This document shows, piece after piece, positions 1-8,578 of a stretch of DNA of 64,000 bases (the stretch's first letter is position 1; every line of letters starts with the position of its first letter). Source of the DNA: Rhodococcus jostii RHA1 (GTDB lineage: Bacteria > Actinomycetota > Actinomycetes > Mycobacteriales > Mycobacteriaceae). Location of the stretch: NCBI RefSeq assembly GCF_000014565.1, contig NC_008269.1, forward strand, positions 496,001 through 560,000, given 5' to 3'. The notes under the pieces were generated by a model. That model worked only from the letters and a program-made list of their open reading frames with translations. It was not told where the DNA came from and searched no databases. The position numbers and the translations under genes are program-made.

Positions 1-1
1 A

Positions 2-100
2 GGACTGAGCCTCTACGCCGTTCTCCGCGAACTCCAACGCGCACTTGCCCGTTGGATCGGTACCTGCCCACTCTGTGACCACACCTTCCCAACCTAACAA
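2..100 (+). pseudogene. C-terminal fragment of an unrecognised protein
   Basis: An open frame enters from the left edge and stops with TAA at 98-100, giving about 32 residues that include a CxxC pair (TCPLC). It resembles the tail of a transposase only in general character (Arg/Trp-rich with a terminal CxxC), so I assign no family. It lies just outside the IS21-like element that begins near 190. It could also be chance coding. Confidence 0.25.
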
Positions 101-189
101 AGTACTACTAGTGCACTGCCGTTGGCGGATCCCTGACCGCGTGGGTCTTCGCTAGCGGGACTGAGTTTCGTCAAGTGGTCTGGCCCCGT

Positions 190-212
190 TGATCGGCATG
201 AATTGCGGCCCC
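190..212 (+). repeat. IS21 inverted repeat, istB side
   Basis: Pairs with the reverse complement of 2649-2671, with about 19 of 23 positions identical. It lies 10 bp past the istB stop codon. Confidence 0.7.
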
Positions 213-222
213 ACTGGTGGGG

Positions 223-993
223 TCAGGCGCGTTTTCGGTGGTGGGTCTTGCTGGTGCGCAGTCGATAGGATTGGGTGCCGGTTTCGAGGATGTGCGCGTT
301 GAAGGTGATGCGATCGACGATCGCGGCGACCAGTCGTGGATCGGGAAAGACGGTGCCCCACTCCGAAAACGGCAAATTCGATGCGATCCCAATACTCGCT
401 CGTTCCTCCCGTTCGGTGATGATCTGGAACAGCATTTCCGCTCCGCGGGGATCGATTTGGACGTAGCCGAGTTCGTCGAGCAGCAGCAGATCCAGGCGCC
501 CGTAGCGGGCGACGACGCGGGAGAGGATCCGTTCGTCGGCGGCCTCGACGAGTTCGTTGACCAGTTGGGCGCAGGTGATGTAGCGGACTCGGCGGCCTTG
601 TTCACAGGCTGCCAGGCCGAGCCCGATCAGCAGGTGTGATTTGCCGGTGCCGGAATCCCCGAGCAGCACCACCGGTTCGCCGGCGTCGAGGTAGCCGCCG
701 GCCGCGAGATGCCCGAGCGTGCCCGCAGAGATGCCCGGCACGGCATCGACGTCGAAGTCGGCGAGCCGTTTGATGCGGGGGAACTTGGCGTCGTTGAGTC
801 GACGCGTCCGGCGTCGTTCGGTGCGGTCGTCGACCTCGGCGGCGAGTACTTCGGCGAGAAACGCCAGATGTGATTGTTGTTCTCGGACAGCGATTTCGGC
901 GATCCGGACCGCTTCGGTCCGGATGGTCGGCAGATGCAGTTCGCGGGTAGCCGCGCCGATCGCGGCCTGGGCTGCGGCATCGGAGGAGACCAT
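223..993 (-). CDS. istB: IstB-like ATP-binding transposition helper
   Basis: A 256-residue AAA+ ATPase of the IS21 IstB/DnaC-like family, which assists the IstA transposase in target selection. Visible motifs are a Walker A loop (GDSGTGKSH) and a Walker B segment (LLLLDELGY). The frame is open further upstream, but the ATG at 991-993 is preceded by GGAGGAG-type sequence when istA and istB are read together, and it gives the normal family length. It begins 8 bp after the istA stop, so the two genes are almost certainly co-transcribed and translationally coupled. Confidence 0.9.
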   Translation of the reverse strand: MVSSDAAAQAAIGAATRELHLPTIRTEAVRIAEIAVREQQSHLAFLAEVLAAEVDDRTERRRTRRLNDAKFPRIKRLADFDVDAVPGISAGTLGHLAAGGYLDAGEPVVLLGDSGTGKSHLLIGLGLAACEQGRRVRYITCAQLVNELVEAADERILSRVVARYGRLDLLLLDELGYVQIDPRGAEMLFQIITEREERASIGIASNLPFSEWGTVFPDPRLVAAIVDRITFNAHILETGTQSYRLRTSKTHHRKRA

Positions 994-1001
994 GTGAGAC
1001 C

Positions 1002-2537
1002 TCAGCTTCCGGTGAGCAGGGTGTCGTAGGCGGTCAACGACGGAACGGGACGGTCGTAACGGGTGAGCACTCCGATCGGGACCGCGGGGGTGGAATCGGT
1101 GCGGGCCAGTCGGCGGGCATCGATGAGGACGAGTTGGGGATCGATGCACCCGGTCTCGATGGACCGGTCCAGGGCCTGGCGCAGTACTTCGGGGGCCAGG
1201 CCGCGGTGCGCGAGCAGCACGTCGATCAGGGCGCGGGTGCCGGCGCGGTCACCGAGCAGGTTGCGGGCGCTGTCCCAGTACCGCTGGTGGCTGACGGTGA
1301 ACGCCCCGACCGCCTTGGCCTGCGCCAACGCGGTCGCCCCGGGAAGGGCGCCTGGTTTGCGGATCAACACCTCGAGGTAGTGATCGAGGGTGAGGACCTC
1401 GGTGAACCGGCCGAAGGCCCGGTCGTGAACCGCGACCATCCGAGACCCGTCGAGCACCTCGACCCGGCCCGCGCTCAGCCGCACCGGCAACCGCCGGCCC
1501 GCGTAGCGGGCGGGCACGGAGTAGAAGTTCTGCCGCACCGACACCCGCGCATGGGTGTCGACCCGCGCATACAACAGTCGCGCGCAGTCGAACGGCTCAG
1601 CAGGCAGCGGGAGCAACGCGGGTTGCTCGTCGGCGAACGCGGCGGCCACCGTGATCGGTCGGCCCCCGATGACCCGGGTGTCGTCGATCAGGTCCGCGGC
1701 GGCGACCTTCTCGTTGAGTTCGGTCAACGACGCGACCTTCGGCACCGGAACCAGGTGCCGGCGCCGGAATCTGCCGATCTCGCCTTCCACGCCGCCTTTC
1801 TCGTGGGCGCCACCCCGGCCGGGGATACAGAAGAACGAATCGAAGCCGTAGTGGCTGCGCAGGGCGACGAATCGGTCCGACTCGACCCGGTCACGACCCC
1901 GAAGCACCCGCACCACAGCAGGTTTGAGGTTATCGTAGCGGATACGATGCGGCACACCGCCGAACCACTCGAAGGCCCGCACGTGTCCCTCGAAGAACGC
2001 CTCCTGCGCCTGGGTGCCGAACACCACGTGACAGGCCCGCCCCGAATGCGACAGGCGCATCACGAACATCCAGCACTTGGTCATCTCCCCGCCGATGACC
2101 GCGTAGACCTCCCCGAAGTCAACCTCCGCCTCCGCGGCCGGCAGGTGGGTCTGCGGCACCGTCACCTCGACCTCGACCAGCCCCAACTCGCTGCGTCGGC
2201 GGCGCACATACCGGGTCACCGTCGCTTCCGACATCGTCGCCCCGTGCTCGGTGACCAACCGCTGCCACACCCTCCGCGCGGTATGTCGCTGCTTGCGCGG
2301 CGCCTGCTGGTCGGCAATCAGCCAGGAATCGATCAGCTCGGACCAGTCATCGATCGCCGGCCGGACCCGGCGGCGATACGGTTTGCGCGGCGGTGGCACC
2401 GCCGAGGCCAACGCCTGCCGCACCGTGCGTCGATGCACCCCGTGCCGCTGGGCCAACTCCCGAATCGACAATTCCGAATCCCGCCGATCACGGCGGATCT
2501 GCTCGAATAATTCCATCCGCGAACCCGATCTCTTCAC
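1002..2537 (-). CDS. istA: IstA-like transposase, IS21 family
   Basis: A 511-residue DDE integrase-type transposase. The N-terminus has a helix-turn-helix (SIRELAQRHGVHRRTVRQAL). The rve core contains VDFGE, RYDNLK and the HEKGGVE segment, which supply the acidic triad typical of IS21 IstA, followed by a C-terminal beta-rich part. I chose the GTG at 2535-2537 because GGAGG lies 4 bp before it; an internal ATG at 2516 is a weaker option. No frameshift was seen. Confidence 0.9.
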   Translation of the reverse strand: MKRSGSRMELFEQIRRDRRDSELSIRELAQRHGVHRRTVRQALASAVPPPRKPYRRRVRPAIDDWSELIDSWLIADQQAPRKQRHTARRVWQRLVTEHGATMSEATVTRYVRRRRSELGLVEVEVTVPQTHLPAAEAEVDFGEVYAVIGGEMTKCWMFVMRLSHSGRACHVVFGTQAQEAFFEGHVRAFEWFGGVPHRIRYDNLKPAVVRVLRGRDRVESDRFVALRSHYGFDSFFCIPGRGGAHEKGGVEGEIGRFRRRHLVPVPKVASLTELNEKVAAADLIDDTRVIGGRPITVAAAFADEQPALLPLPAEPFDCARLLYARVDTHARVSVRQNFYSVPARYAGRRLPVRLSAGRVEVLDGSRMVAVHDRAFGRFTEVLTLDHYLEVLIRKPGALPGATALAQAKAVGAFTVSHQRYWDSARNLLGDRAGTRALIDVLLAHRGLAPEVLRQALDRSIETGCIDPQLVLIDARRLARTDSTPAVPIGVLTRYDRPVPSLTAYDTLLTGS

Positions 2538-2648
2538 CGGTCCTCCCTCGCTGAAACACGTCCAACGAGGAGAATCCGAACCCGGGTGGGGCCAAGATTC
2601 GTGCCGACACGCCGCACCACCCGTCCGCAACCACCGGCCACCTCAGCC

Positions 2649-2671
2649 GGGGCCGGAATTCGTGACGATCA
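2649..2671 (-). repeat. IS21 inverted repeat, istA side
   Basis: Inverted partner of 190-212, about 110 bp upstream of the istA start. Confidence 0.7.
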
Positions 2672-2764
2672 GTGGCCGAACTGGGGCCTACTCAGGTGAC
2701 CACACCCACGGGACAGAACTACTTTGTCACCCGGAGCAAAGATCTGCCCGTTCATACTCGAACG

Positions 2765-3271
2765 ATGTCGCAGTTCAGTTGGATCGACAACCCCGTCTCC
2801 CCGGAACTGGGTGCAATCGCGCACGGACCGCTCCTGCTATCCGACTCGAACGGCTACCGCGTGGGACTTCGATACCTCATCGCGTATCGGAATGTCATGG
2901 ATATGGCGCTGACCGTCTCCGCTTCGGGATTGAAGTCAGCGGAGCTTGCCGCCCAGTTCCGCACCACCTCCGCCCAGTTCCGCACCACCTACGGTGCCGC
3001 CGATCTGCCTTTGGTTGGAACGTCCGAGGGTGGGTTCAGTACGTGGGTGGTGTCGCCCGACCTGAACATTTACACGGAGAGGTCGAGCCAGAATCCGCAC
3101 ACGGAGGAAGGACACTACGTCCGTGAGTTCTCCCATGTCATCAATGGGCGTCCCACCGGCACCTCCCTCGAAATCGAGTACCGATGGCCCACCATCGGCC
3201 TCGACCGGACACGCGTCGTCTTGGAGATTCCACCGGCTCGAGCTCTCGACGAAGCGATTGTGCCGATCTGA
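2765..3271 (+). CDS. Hypothetical protein with a short internal duplication
   Basis: A 168-residue protein I do not recognise. It has no signal peptide or membrane segment. An in-frame 21-bp tandem duplication (about 2951-2991) encodes AQFRTT twice in a row. The frame is open back to 2672, but codons before 2765 overlap the IS21 end, so I prefer the ATG at 2765; no good ribosome binding site is visible. It sits isolated between two insertion sequences, so it may be a remnant of a larger displaced gene. Confidence 0.5.
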   Translation: MSQFSWIDNPVSPELGAIAHGPLLLSDSNGYRVGLRYLIAYRNVMDMALTVSASGLKSAELAAQFRTTSAQFRTTYGAADLPLVGTSEGGFSTWVVSPDLNIYTERSSQNPHTEEGHYVREFSHVINGRPTGTSLEIEYRWPTIGLDRTRVVLEIPPARALDEAIVPI

Positions 3272-3369
3272 TCCGCCTCCGCCTCCGCCGAGGAATGCGA
3301 TCACCCACGGGACGGGTCGAAGGCTCAACGGTCGGACGGTTCGTCCCGGTCATGGTTCGGCGGATTCTG

Positions 3370-4568
3370 GCGGTCATCGCAACAGCAGTCGTTCCATCTC
3401 TTCGATGGGTGTGCGAAATTCTAGCCGTTTCCGGGGGCGCTCATTGAGTTGCCGTGAGACCCACTCCAGGTCTGCTTTCGAGTGCACACTCAGGTCCGAA
3501 CCTTTGGGGAAGTACTGACGGAGAATGCCGTTCGTATTCTCGTTGGTCCCGCGCTGCCAGGGTGCGTGTGGATCACAGAAGTAGATGTCGATGCCGGTGG
3601 CCGCGCTGACGCTCTTCCAGTCCCGCATCTCCGAACCCTGGTCCCACGTCAAGGTTCGGCGCAGGCTCGTGGGCAGCGTCTCGAGCTGTTCGGTCAACGC
3701 GGGTGCGGTCTGCTCGGGCTTGTATCCGTCGGGCAGATGAACGAGCATGACGGTGCCGGTGGAACGTTCGACGAGTGTGCCGATGCGCTCAGATTCCGTT
3801 TGCCGATAATGAGATCACCCTCCCAATGTCCCGGTACTACACGGTCTTTCACGTCTTTGGGGCGGTCCGCGATGTTGGCCATGTCGGGGATCCGATTCTT
3901 GCGCTGGCCGGCCTTCCGACTGGGTCGGCGCAGCCCACGTCCGGTCCGCAGCGACCGGGTGAGGGTGTGTTCGAGTCCGCCGCGCGAGGGTTGGTAGAGC
4001 GATTGGTAGATGGTCTCGGTGCTCACCCGCATCTGTGGATCGTCGGGGAAATCGAGTCGGAGGCGGCCCGCGATCTGCTCGGGTGAATGGCGCTCGGTCA
4101 GGGATTTCTCGACCGTCTCGCGCAGCGGCGGATTGGTGGCGAGCTTGGACGGCTTGGGCCGCGAGGCCCGATGGTAGGCGGCTGCGTGCGCCGATCTGGC
4201 TCGGTACCGCCCCGACGGCTCACGATTGCGGGCGATCTCGCGTGAGATCGTCGACGGACTCCGGTTCAGGGCTTTCGCGATCTCACGAAGCGTGTGACCT
4301 GCGGCGATGCCGATGGCGATCTCTTCCCGCTCCGCGAACGTCAAACACCGGCCCTTCAGGTTGCGGCCACGCCGGGGACGCACCCCACCACAGGCCGCAA
4401 GCCACCGAGCACCCTGTTTGCGATACGAGCCGGCCGCCTCGGCCGCGCCCGTGATGAACTCACCCGCCGCCATCCCCGACCAGAACGTCTGAAAGATCTC
4501 CGGAACCATCCGATGAGAATATTTCGCCATGTGCAACACCCTTTGATCAGTGGTGTTGCGATCACCGC
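3370..4568 (-). mobile_element. IS30-family insertion sequence
   Basis: About 1.2 kb, bounded by an inverted repeat at 3370-3384 and 4554-4568 (GCGGTSATCGCAACA, 14 of 15 matching). It encloses one minus-strand IS30 transposase gene whose stop codon falls inside the left repeat, as is usual in compact IS30 elements. Further similarity outside the repeat (GAACC on both sides) suggests the tips extend a few bases. It inserted immediately downstream of the IclR gene without removing its stop codon. Confidence 0.8.
3374..4530 (-). pseudogene. IS30 transposase, single-base frameshift
   Basis: A DDE transposase split over two frames. The first part (to about residue 250) has an N-terminal HTH (TLREIAKALNRSPSTISREI) and the first catalytic Asp in GHWEGDLIIGK. 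The second has the second Asp (TWDQGSEM) and the Glu region (HAPWQRGTNENTNG). Loss of one A near 3784 (GCAATCGGC expected, GCATCGGC seen) breaks the frame exactly between them. IS30 transposases normally come from one frame, so this copy is probably inactive unless the base is a sequencing error. The start at 4530 follows AAAGGG. Confidence 0.85.
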
Positions 4569-4585
4569 ACGAACCCAAGGATCGC

Positions 4586-5572
4586 TTACCGGCCGCCGAG
4601 GGCGATGCTCGCGTGTTGTGCCGAGTCGACGAGGGCGGTGGCCCATTGCGTGCACTGGGCCATCGTGGCGTCTACGCGTTCGGGGACGAGGGTCAGGGTG
4701 TACTGCTGACTGCCGTGCCGATCGAAGATGGGCGCGCTGATGTGGGCGACCGGGATGGTGGCGGTGGCATCGATGGGCTCGGTGAGCAGATACTCGGACC
4801 AGTCGGTCGGCGGGAGATGCCGGCAGAGCTCGTCGATGATGCGCTGTGGCAATCCCGAGGATAGGAGGCTCGCGAGCACGACGGTCGACGTACCGGATGT
4901 GCGTAGGCATTCGATGATGTAGCCGCGCCGACGTCCACCGTCGATGATGGCGCGGACCGACTCGTCACCTGCCGCCTCGTCACCGGCCACCAGGGGAAGC
5001 AGCGGCGGCCGGCTCAGCCATGCGTCGACCACCGTGTCGTGCTCCCACGCGATGTTCACCAGCCCGAGAGGCGGCGCCAGCGGCAATCGCTCGCCGACGA
5101 GGTCGCGGCGGTCCCCGGCCATCGCGGCGCCGAGCCTGTCGAGAATCACGATGTGGCCGTCGTGCGCGGCGCTGAGGACACAGCTGATACCCAGGCGATC
5201 GTGCAGCGCGGTCACGAAGGGGCGAACCAGATCGAGATTGGCGAGCCCGGATTCGGCGGCCGACCCGAGGCGCAGCAGCGCCGGCCCGAGGCCGTACGAC
5301 TTCGCCGCATCTCGCGTGACGAACTCCGCATCCGTCAACGCGGTGAGGATGCCCAGGCAGGTGGGTTTGTTCAGATCGAGAGCGGCCGAGACCTGGGTGA
5401 GCGTGAGCCGTTCGCGCGGCGTGTCCGCCAGCAGATTGAGGATCTGCACGACCCGTTCGGTCGGCGGCGACTTCCGCTCGACCACCGGCGGGGTCGGCGT
5501 TTTCCCGGTGCCGACTCTTGAGACGGCCAGCGGAGTGTGCTTAGAATCACCCGCAGATTTGAAATCTTGCAT
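4586..5572 (-). CDS. IclR-family transcriptional regulator
   Basis: A 328-residue regulator with an N-terminal winged helix (about residues 35-95; LTLTQVSAALDLNKPTCLGILTAL is the HTH) and a C-terminal effector domain (about 115-320). It is somewhat longer than the usual 250-270 residues because of a 35-residue N-terminal extension. It is divergent from the flavin oxidoreductase at 5677, with a 104-bp shared intergenic region containing two perfect palindromes, so it probably controls that gene and itself. The effector is unknown. It ends just outside the IS30 element and looks intact. Confidence 0.85.
   Translation of the reverse strand: MQDFKSAGDSKHTPLAVSRVGTGKTPTPPVVERKSPPTERVVQILNLLADTPRERLTLTQVSAALDLNKPTCLGILTALTDAEFVTRDAAKSYGLGPALLRLGSAAESGLANLDLVRPFVTALHDRLGISCVLSAAHDGHIVILDRLGAAMAGDRRDLVGERLPLAPPLGLVNIAWEHDTVVDAWLSRPPLLPLVAGDEAAGDESVRAIIDGGRRRGYIIECLRTSGTSTVVLASLLSSGLPQRIIDELCRHLPPTDWSEYLLTEPIDATATIPVAHISAPIFDRHGSQQYTLTLVPERVDATMAQCTQWATALVDSAQHASIALGGR
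5555..5567. promoter_or_regulatory. Palindrome over the IclR-gene start
   Basis: AGATTTGAAATCT is a perfect 6-1-6 palindrome within the first codons of the IclR gene, a plausible autoregulatory operator. Inference from position and symmetry only. Confidence 0.4.
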
Positions 5573-5583
5573 TCATATTTTGT

Positions 5584-5599
5584 AACACATGGGTGTGTT
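5584..5599. promoter_or_regulatory. Candidate IclR operator between divergent genes
   Basis: AACACATGGGTGTGTT is a perfect 6-4-6 palindrome between the divergent IclR regulator and the oxidoreductase. Its size and position fit an IclR-family operator, but binding is unproven. Confidence 0.5.
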
Positions 5600-5676
5600 G
5601 GGATCCAGCCCGATCCCGCCTCGACTGGCATACCCAGCACCCGACTTACCGCACCACCGTCAATCGGAGAACAGAG

Positions 5677-6855
5677 ATGACCTTGCACCACCCCGATGCG
5701 CTGGCACCGGCACAGCTCGGCCCGATCACCCTGCGCAACCGGATCATCAAGTCGGCGACGTTCGAGGGAAGGACGCCGAACGCCCTGGTCACGGATGAGT
5801 TGATCGAGTTCCATCGGCGCTCCGGCGGCGGGCGGGGTGGGCATGACGACCGTCGCCTACTGTGCGGTCGCGCCGGAGGGGCGCACCGAGTACGGGCAGC
5901 TGTGGATGCGTCCGCAGGCGCTGCCGGGCCTGCGGCGGCTCACTGACGCGATCCACGCCGAGGGAGCGGCGGCGTCCGCGCAGCTCGGCCATGCCGGGCC
6001 GGTCGCGAACGAGAAGTCCACCGGGTATCGGGCACTGGCACCGTCACGGTCGTTCAACCCGTTGAGTATGCGGATGATCCGATCCGCCTCCGCCGCCGAC
6101 ATCGCCCGGATCACCCGGGCGCACGGCACCGCCGCCCGGCTCGCCGTCGAGGCCGGATTCGACGCGGTGGAGATCCACTTCGGGCACAACTACTTCGCGA
6201 GCTCGTTCCTGAGCCCGAAGCTCAACCGCCGCACAGACTCCTACGGCGGTTCGCTCGCGAATCGGGCCCGCATGGTCCTCGACACCGCACGCGCCGTGCG
6301 CGGCGCCGTCGGCGACAAGATCGCGATCCTGGCCAAGCTGAACATGGACGACGGGGTGCCCGGCGGCTTCTGGATCGACGAGGCCATCCAGGTCGCGCGG
6401 TGGCTCGAGGCCGACGGCAGCCTCGACGCCCTGGAGCTGACGGTGGGCAGCTCACTGCTCAACCCGATGTACCTGTTCACCGGGGACGCGCCGATCCGCG
6501 AGTTCGCCGCGGCGATGCCGCAGCCGGTGCGGTCGGGGGTGCAGCTGGTCGGGAAGCGAATGCTCCACACCTACCCCTACCGGGACCTGTTCATGCTCGA
6601 ACACGCGCGGCAGATCCGCGCGGCGGTGACGCTGCCGCTGGTACTGCTCGGCGGGGTCACCGACCGGGCCGGCATGGACACCGCGATGGCCGAGGGCTTC
6701 GAGTTCGTCGCGATGGCCCGGGCCCTGCTGCGCGAGCCGGACCTGGTCAACCGGATCGCCGACGACGCCTACACGAAATCGCTGTGCATCCCTGCAACAA
6801 GTGCATGCCGACGATCTTCACCGGTGCCCGCTGCGTCCTCGTCCCCGACTGCTGA
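5677..6855 (+). pseudogene. Old-yellow-enzyme-type flavin oxidoreductase, two frameshifts
   Basis: Homologous throughout to FMN-dependent NADH:flavin oxidoreductases. It contains QLGHAG, the HFGHNYFASSFLSPKLNRR active-site region and the phosphate-binding segment near LLGGV and MARALL. It ends in a CIPCNKCM...C cysteine cluster like the [4Fe-4S] motif of 2,4-dienoyl-CoA reductase relatives. An extra base near 5821 (after FHRR) and a missing C near 6791 (just before the cysteine cluster) break the frame twice. Undoing both gives one protein of about 392 residues starting at ATG 5677. It is probably the target of the adjacent IclR regulator. Confidence 0.8.
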
Positions 6856-7039
6856 AACCGTCCCGAGCGCGTTGCCCAGGGCTTGAGGGGCACCGCACGA
6901 GGTGCATACGTGGTCCGCGCTACTCCACACCTCCCGCCCGAGATCCGCACAGCATCTCGCGTTCCTGCCGGCAGGCGGGAGACCGCGGGTGTCCCGTCGA
7001 CCTACCCAGACAGTCTTCGAACCAACTCAAAGGAGAGTC

Positions 7040-7804
7040 ATGCATTTCCCACGTCCTTCGTCGAGGCGCAGATGGACCATCAGGGCTGCCATCGCGGCAT
7101 CGATGTGTTCGCTTCTCGCCGGAGTCGCCGCTCCGACGGGCAGCGCCGCTCCGCCCGGCGGCGGACACAATCCCTATCCGCTCGATGACACCCTGCGGAT
7201 GAACCAGATGCAGACCATGGGCACCCACAACAGCTACCACACCGGGCTGATACCGCAGGGCCTGCCGCCCTCGGTGGCCGCCAGCTTCCCGGGCTACACG
7301 CTTCCGCAGATCACCGCTGCGCTCGACTACCGGCACAAGCCCCTGACCGAGCAGCTCGACAACCTCGGTGTGCGGCACATGGTCTTCGACGTCTATGCCG
7401 ACCCGCAGGGTGGCCGCTACGCCGACGCCCCGATGCTCGCCGAAGTCGGAGCGCCGACCCGGATGGCCGACCCCGCCTGGAACGAGCCGGGAATGAAGGT
7501 CTTTCACGTACCGCAGGTCGATCAGCAGACCTCGTGCGTGAAATTCACGCAATGCCTCCGCGAACTCAACGCATGGTCGGACCGGAACCCGGGCCACCTA
7601 CCGTTCATGGTCGTGGTCGAGATCAAGGACATCGACGTGATGAACACCGATCCCCATCCACCGCTGAGCCCGTGGGGGCCCGGGGACTACAACCGGCTCG
7701 ATGCGGAGATTCGGTCCGTGGTCGGCAACAAGCTCATCACCCCCGACGACGTCCAGGGCAAGTACCCGACCCTCGAGGCCGCCGTGAAGGACAACGGGTG
7801 CTGA
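7040..7804 (+). CDS. Secreted PI-PLC-like phosphodiesterase, 3' truncated
   Basis: It begins at ATG 7040 behind AGGAGAG and has a signal peptide (basic start, hydrophobic core, cleavage near GSAAPPGG). The mature part carries the GTHNSYH catalytic motif and the VVEIKD strand of calcium-dependent phosphatidylinositol-specific phospholipase C. Family members continue well beyond residue 254, but here the frame hits TGA directly after KDNG, where the sequence switches into a kinase NHL repeat. The C-terminal half of the barrel is lost, so the product is probably non-functional. Confidence 0.75.
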   Translation: MHFPRPSSRRRWTIRAAIAASMCSLLAGVAAPTGSAAPPGGGHNPYPLDDTLRMNQMQTMGTHNSYHTGLIPQGLPPSVAASFPGYTLPQITAALDYRHKPLTEQLDNLGVRHMVFDVYADPQGGRYADAPMLAEVGAPTRMADPAWNEPGMKVFHVPQVDQQTSCVKFTQCLRELNAWSDRNPGHLPFMVVVEIKDIDVMNTDPHPPLSPWGPGDYNRLDAEIRSVVGNKLITPDDVQGKYPTLEAAVKDNGC

Positions 7805-8203
7805 AGCTGGCGGCCGGGTCGAGCACACAGACCGAGCTGTTCACCGGCCTCAGCTACCCCTGGGGGGTGGCGGTGGACACCGCGGGAAACGTGTACGCCG
7901 CCGACTGGAACAACCGGGTGCTGAAGCTGGCCGCGGGGTCCACCACCCCGACCGAGCTGCCCTTCACCGGCCTCCACTACCCCGAGGGGGTGGCGGTGGA
8001 CACCGCGGGGGCCGTGTACGTCGCCGACTGGCGCAATCTCCGGGTACTGAAGCTAGCGGCGGGGTCGAGCACCCCGACCGAGCTGCCCTTCACCGGGTGG
8101 TGAAGCTGGCGACGGGGTCGAACTCGCAGACCGAGCTGCCCTCCACCGGCCTCAACAATCCCGAGGGCGTGGCGGGATAGCCGGGGGCCGTGTACGTCGC
8201 TGA
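7797..8203 (+). pseudogene. Orphan NHL-repeat fragment of a PknD-like kinase
   Basis: Three recognisable NHL blades (pattern RVLKLAAGS..T.LPFTGL..P.GVAVDT.G.VYVAD) followed by a decayed fourth with frameshift and stop. The repeats closely match the extracellular part of the intact kinase at 12626-14587. No kinase or transmembrane part precedes them; they join directly to the PI-PLC gene. The joint falls in a stretch shared by both parents (GACAAC followed by GGGTG), suggesting recombination at microhomology. Confidence 0.75.
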
Positions 8204-8204
8204 C

Positions 8205-8344
8205 GTGCTGACCGTCTGCTGCCACCGCTGCGGCGACGGCCCGCTGATCCCGAGGCCGACGATCTACCGACTTCGGCCCTGGCCTGGCTCGAGCGGCACG
8301 GATGGGCAGCGAGCCCGGACCTGCTGTGCCCCAACCACTCCTGA
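8205..8344 (+). pseudogene. Small Cys-containing protein, frameshifted
   Basis: From GTG 8205 the frame reads VLTVCCHRCGDGPLIP and continues after one missing C near 8250 as EADDLPTSALAWLERHGW and so on, to the TGA at 8342-8344. The repaired product would have 46 residues, with CxxC-like pairs at the start and one Cys near the end, like small zinc-ribbon-type proteins common in Rhodococcus. Function unknown. About 230 bp with nothing identifiable follow. Confidence 0.45.
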
Positions 8345-8578
8345 CGTCTGGGTATCACGGGCGGGCGTCCCGTTCGCTCGGCTCAGTACGCATCGGCACG
8401 GCCCGCATCGTGATGTCCTCTGAAGAAATGCCAGGAAACTGAGACAGATTGCGGTGGCCATACCGTGAGACAAATGATAAACGCGCAGGTCGCAGCGCCC
8501 ATATCCGATGCGCTCAGTTCAGCGGCTGCGTGTGACGTCGCCTCTGGCGGCGTGCGTGTCGGTCTGTCATCGCTTAAG

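Larger units (their letters stand above)
190..2671 (-). mobile_element. IS21-family insertion sequence
   Basis: Two adjacent minus-strand genes, istA (transposase) and istB (ATPase helper), lie between imperfect inverted repeats at 190-212 and 2649-2671. The repeats share the blocks TGATCG, GAATT and GGCCCC in order. IS21 elements usually carry several internal repeats near each end, and further GGCCCC copies just outside (182-187 and about 2684-2690) suggest the true tips are somewhat further out. The limits are therefore the innermost supported ones. Both genes look intact, so the element may still be mobile. Confidence 0.85.

Noticed and set aside
1134..2510. Plus-strand open frame of 458 codons
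   Set aside because: Antisense shadow of istA.
3780..3790. Programmed frameshift in the IS30 transposase
   Set aside because: IS30 transposases are normally one frame and no slippery heptamer is present; a lost base explains it better.
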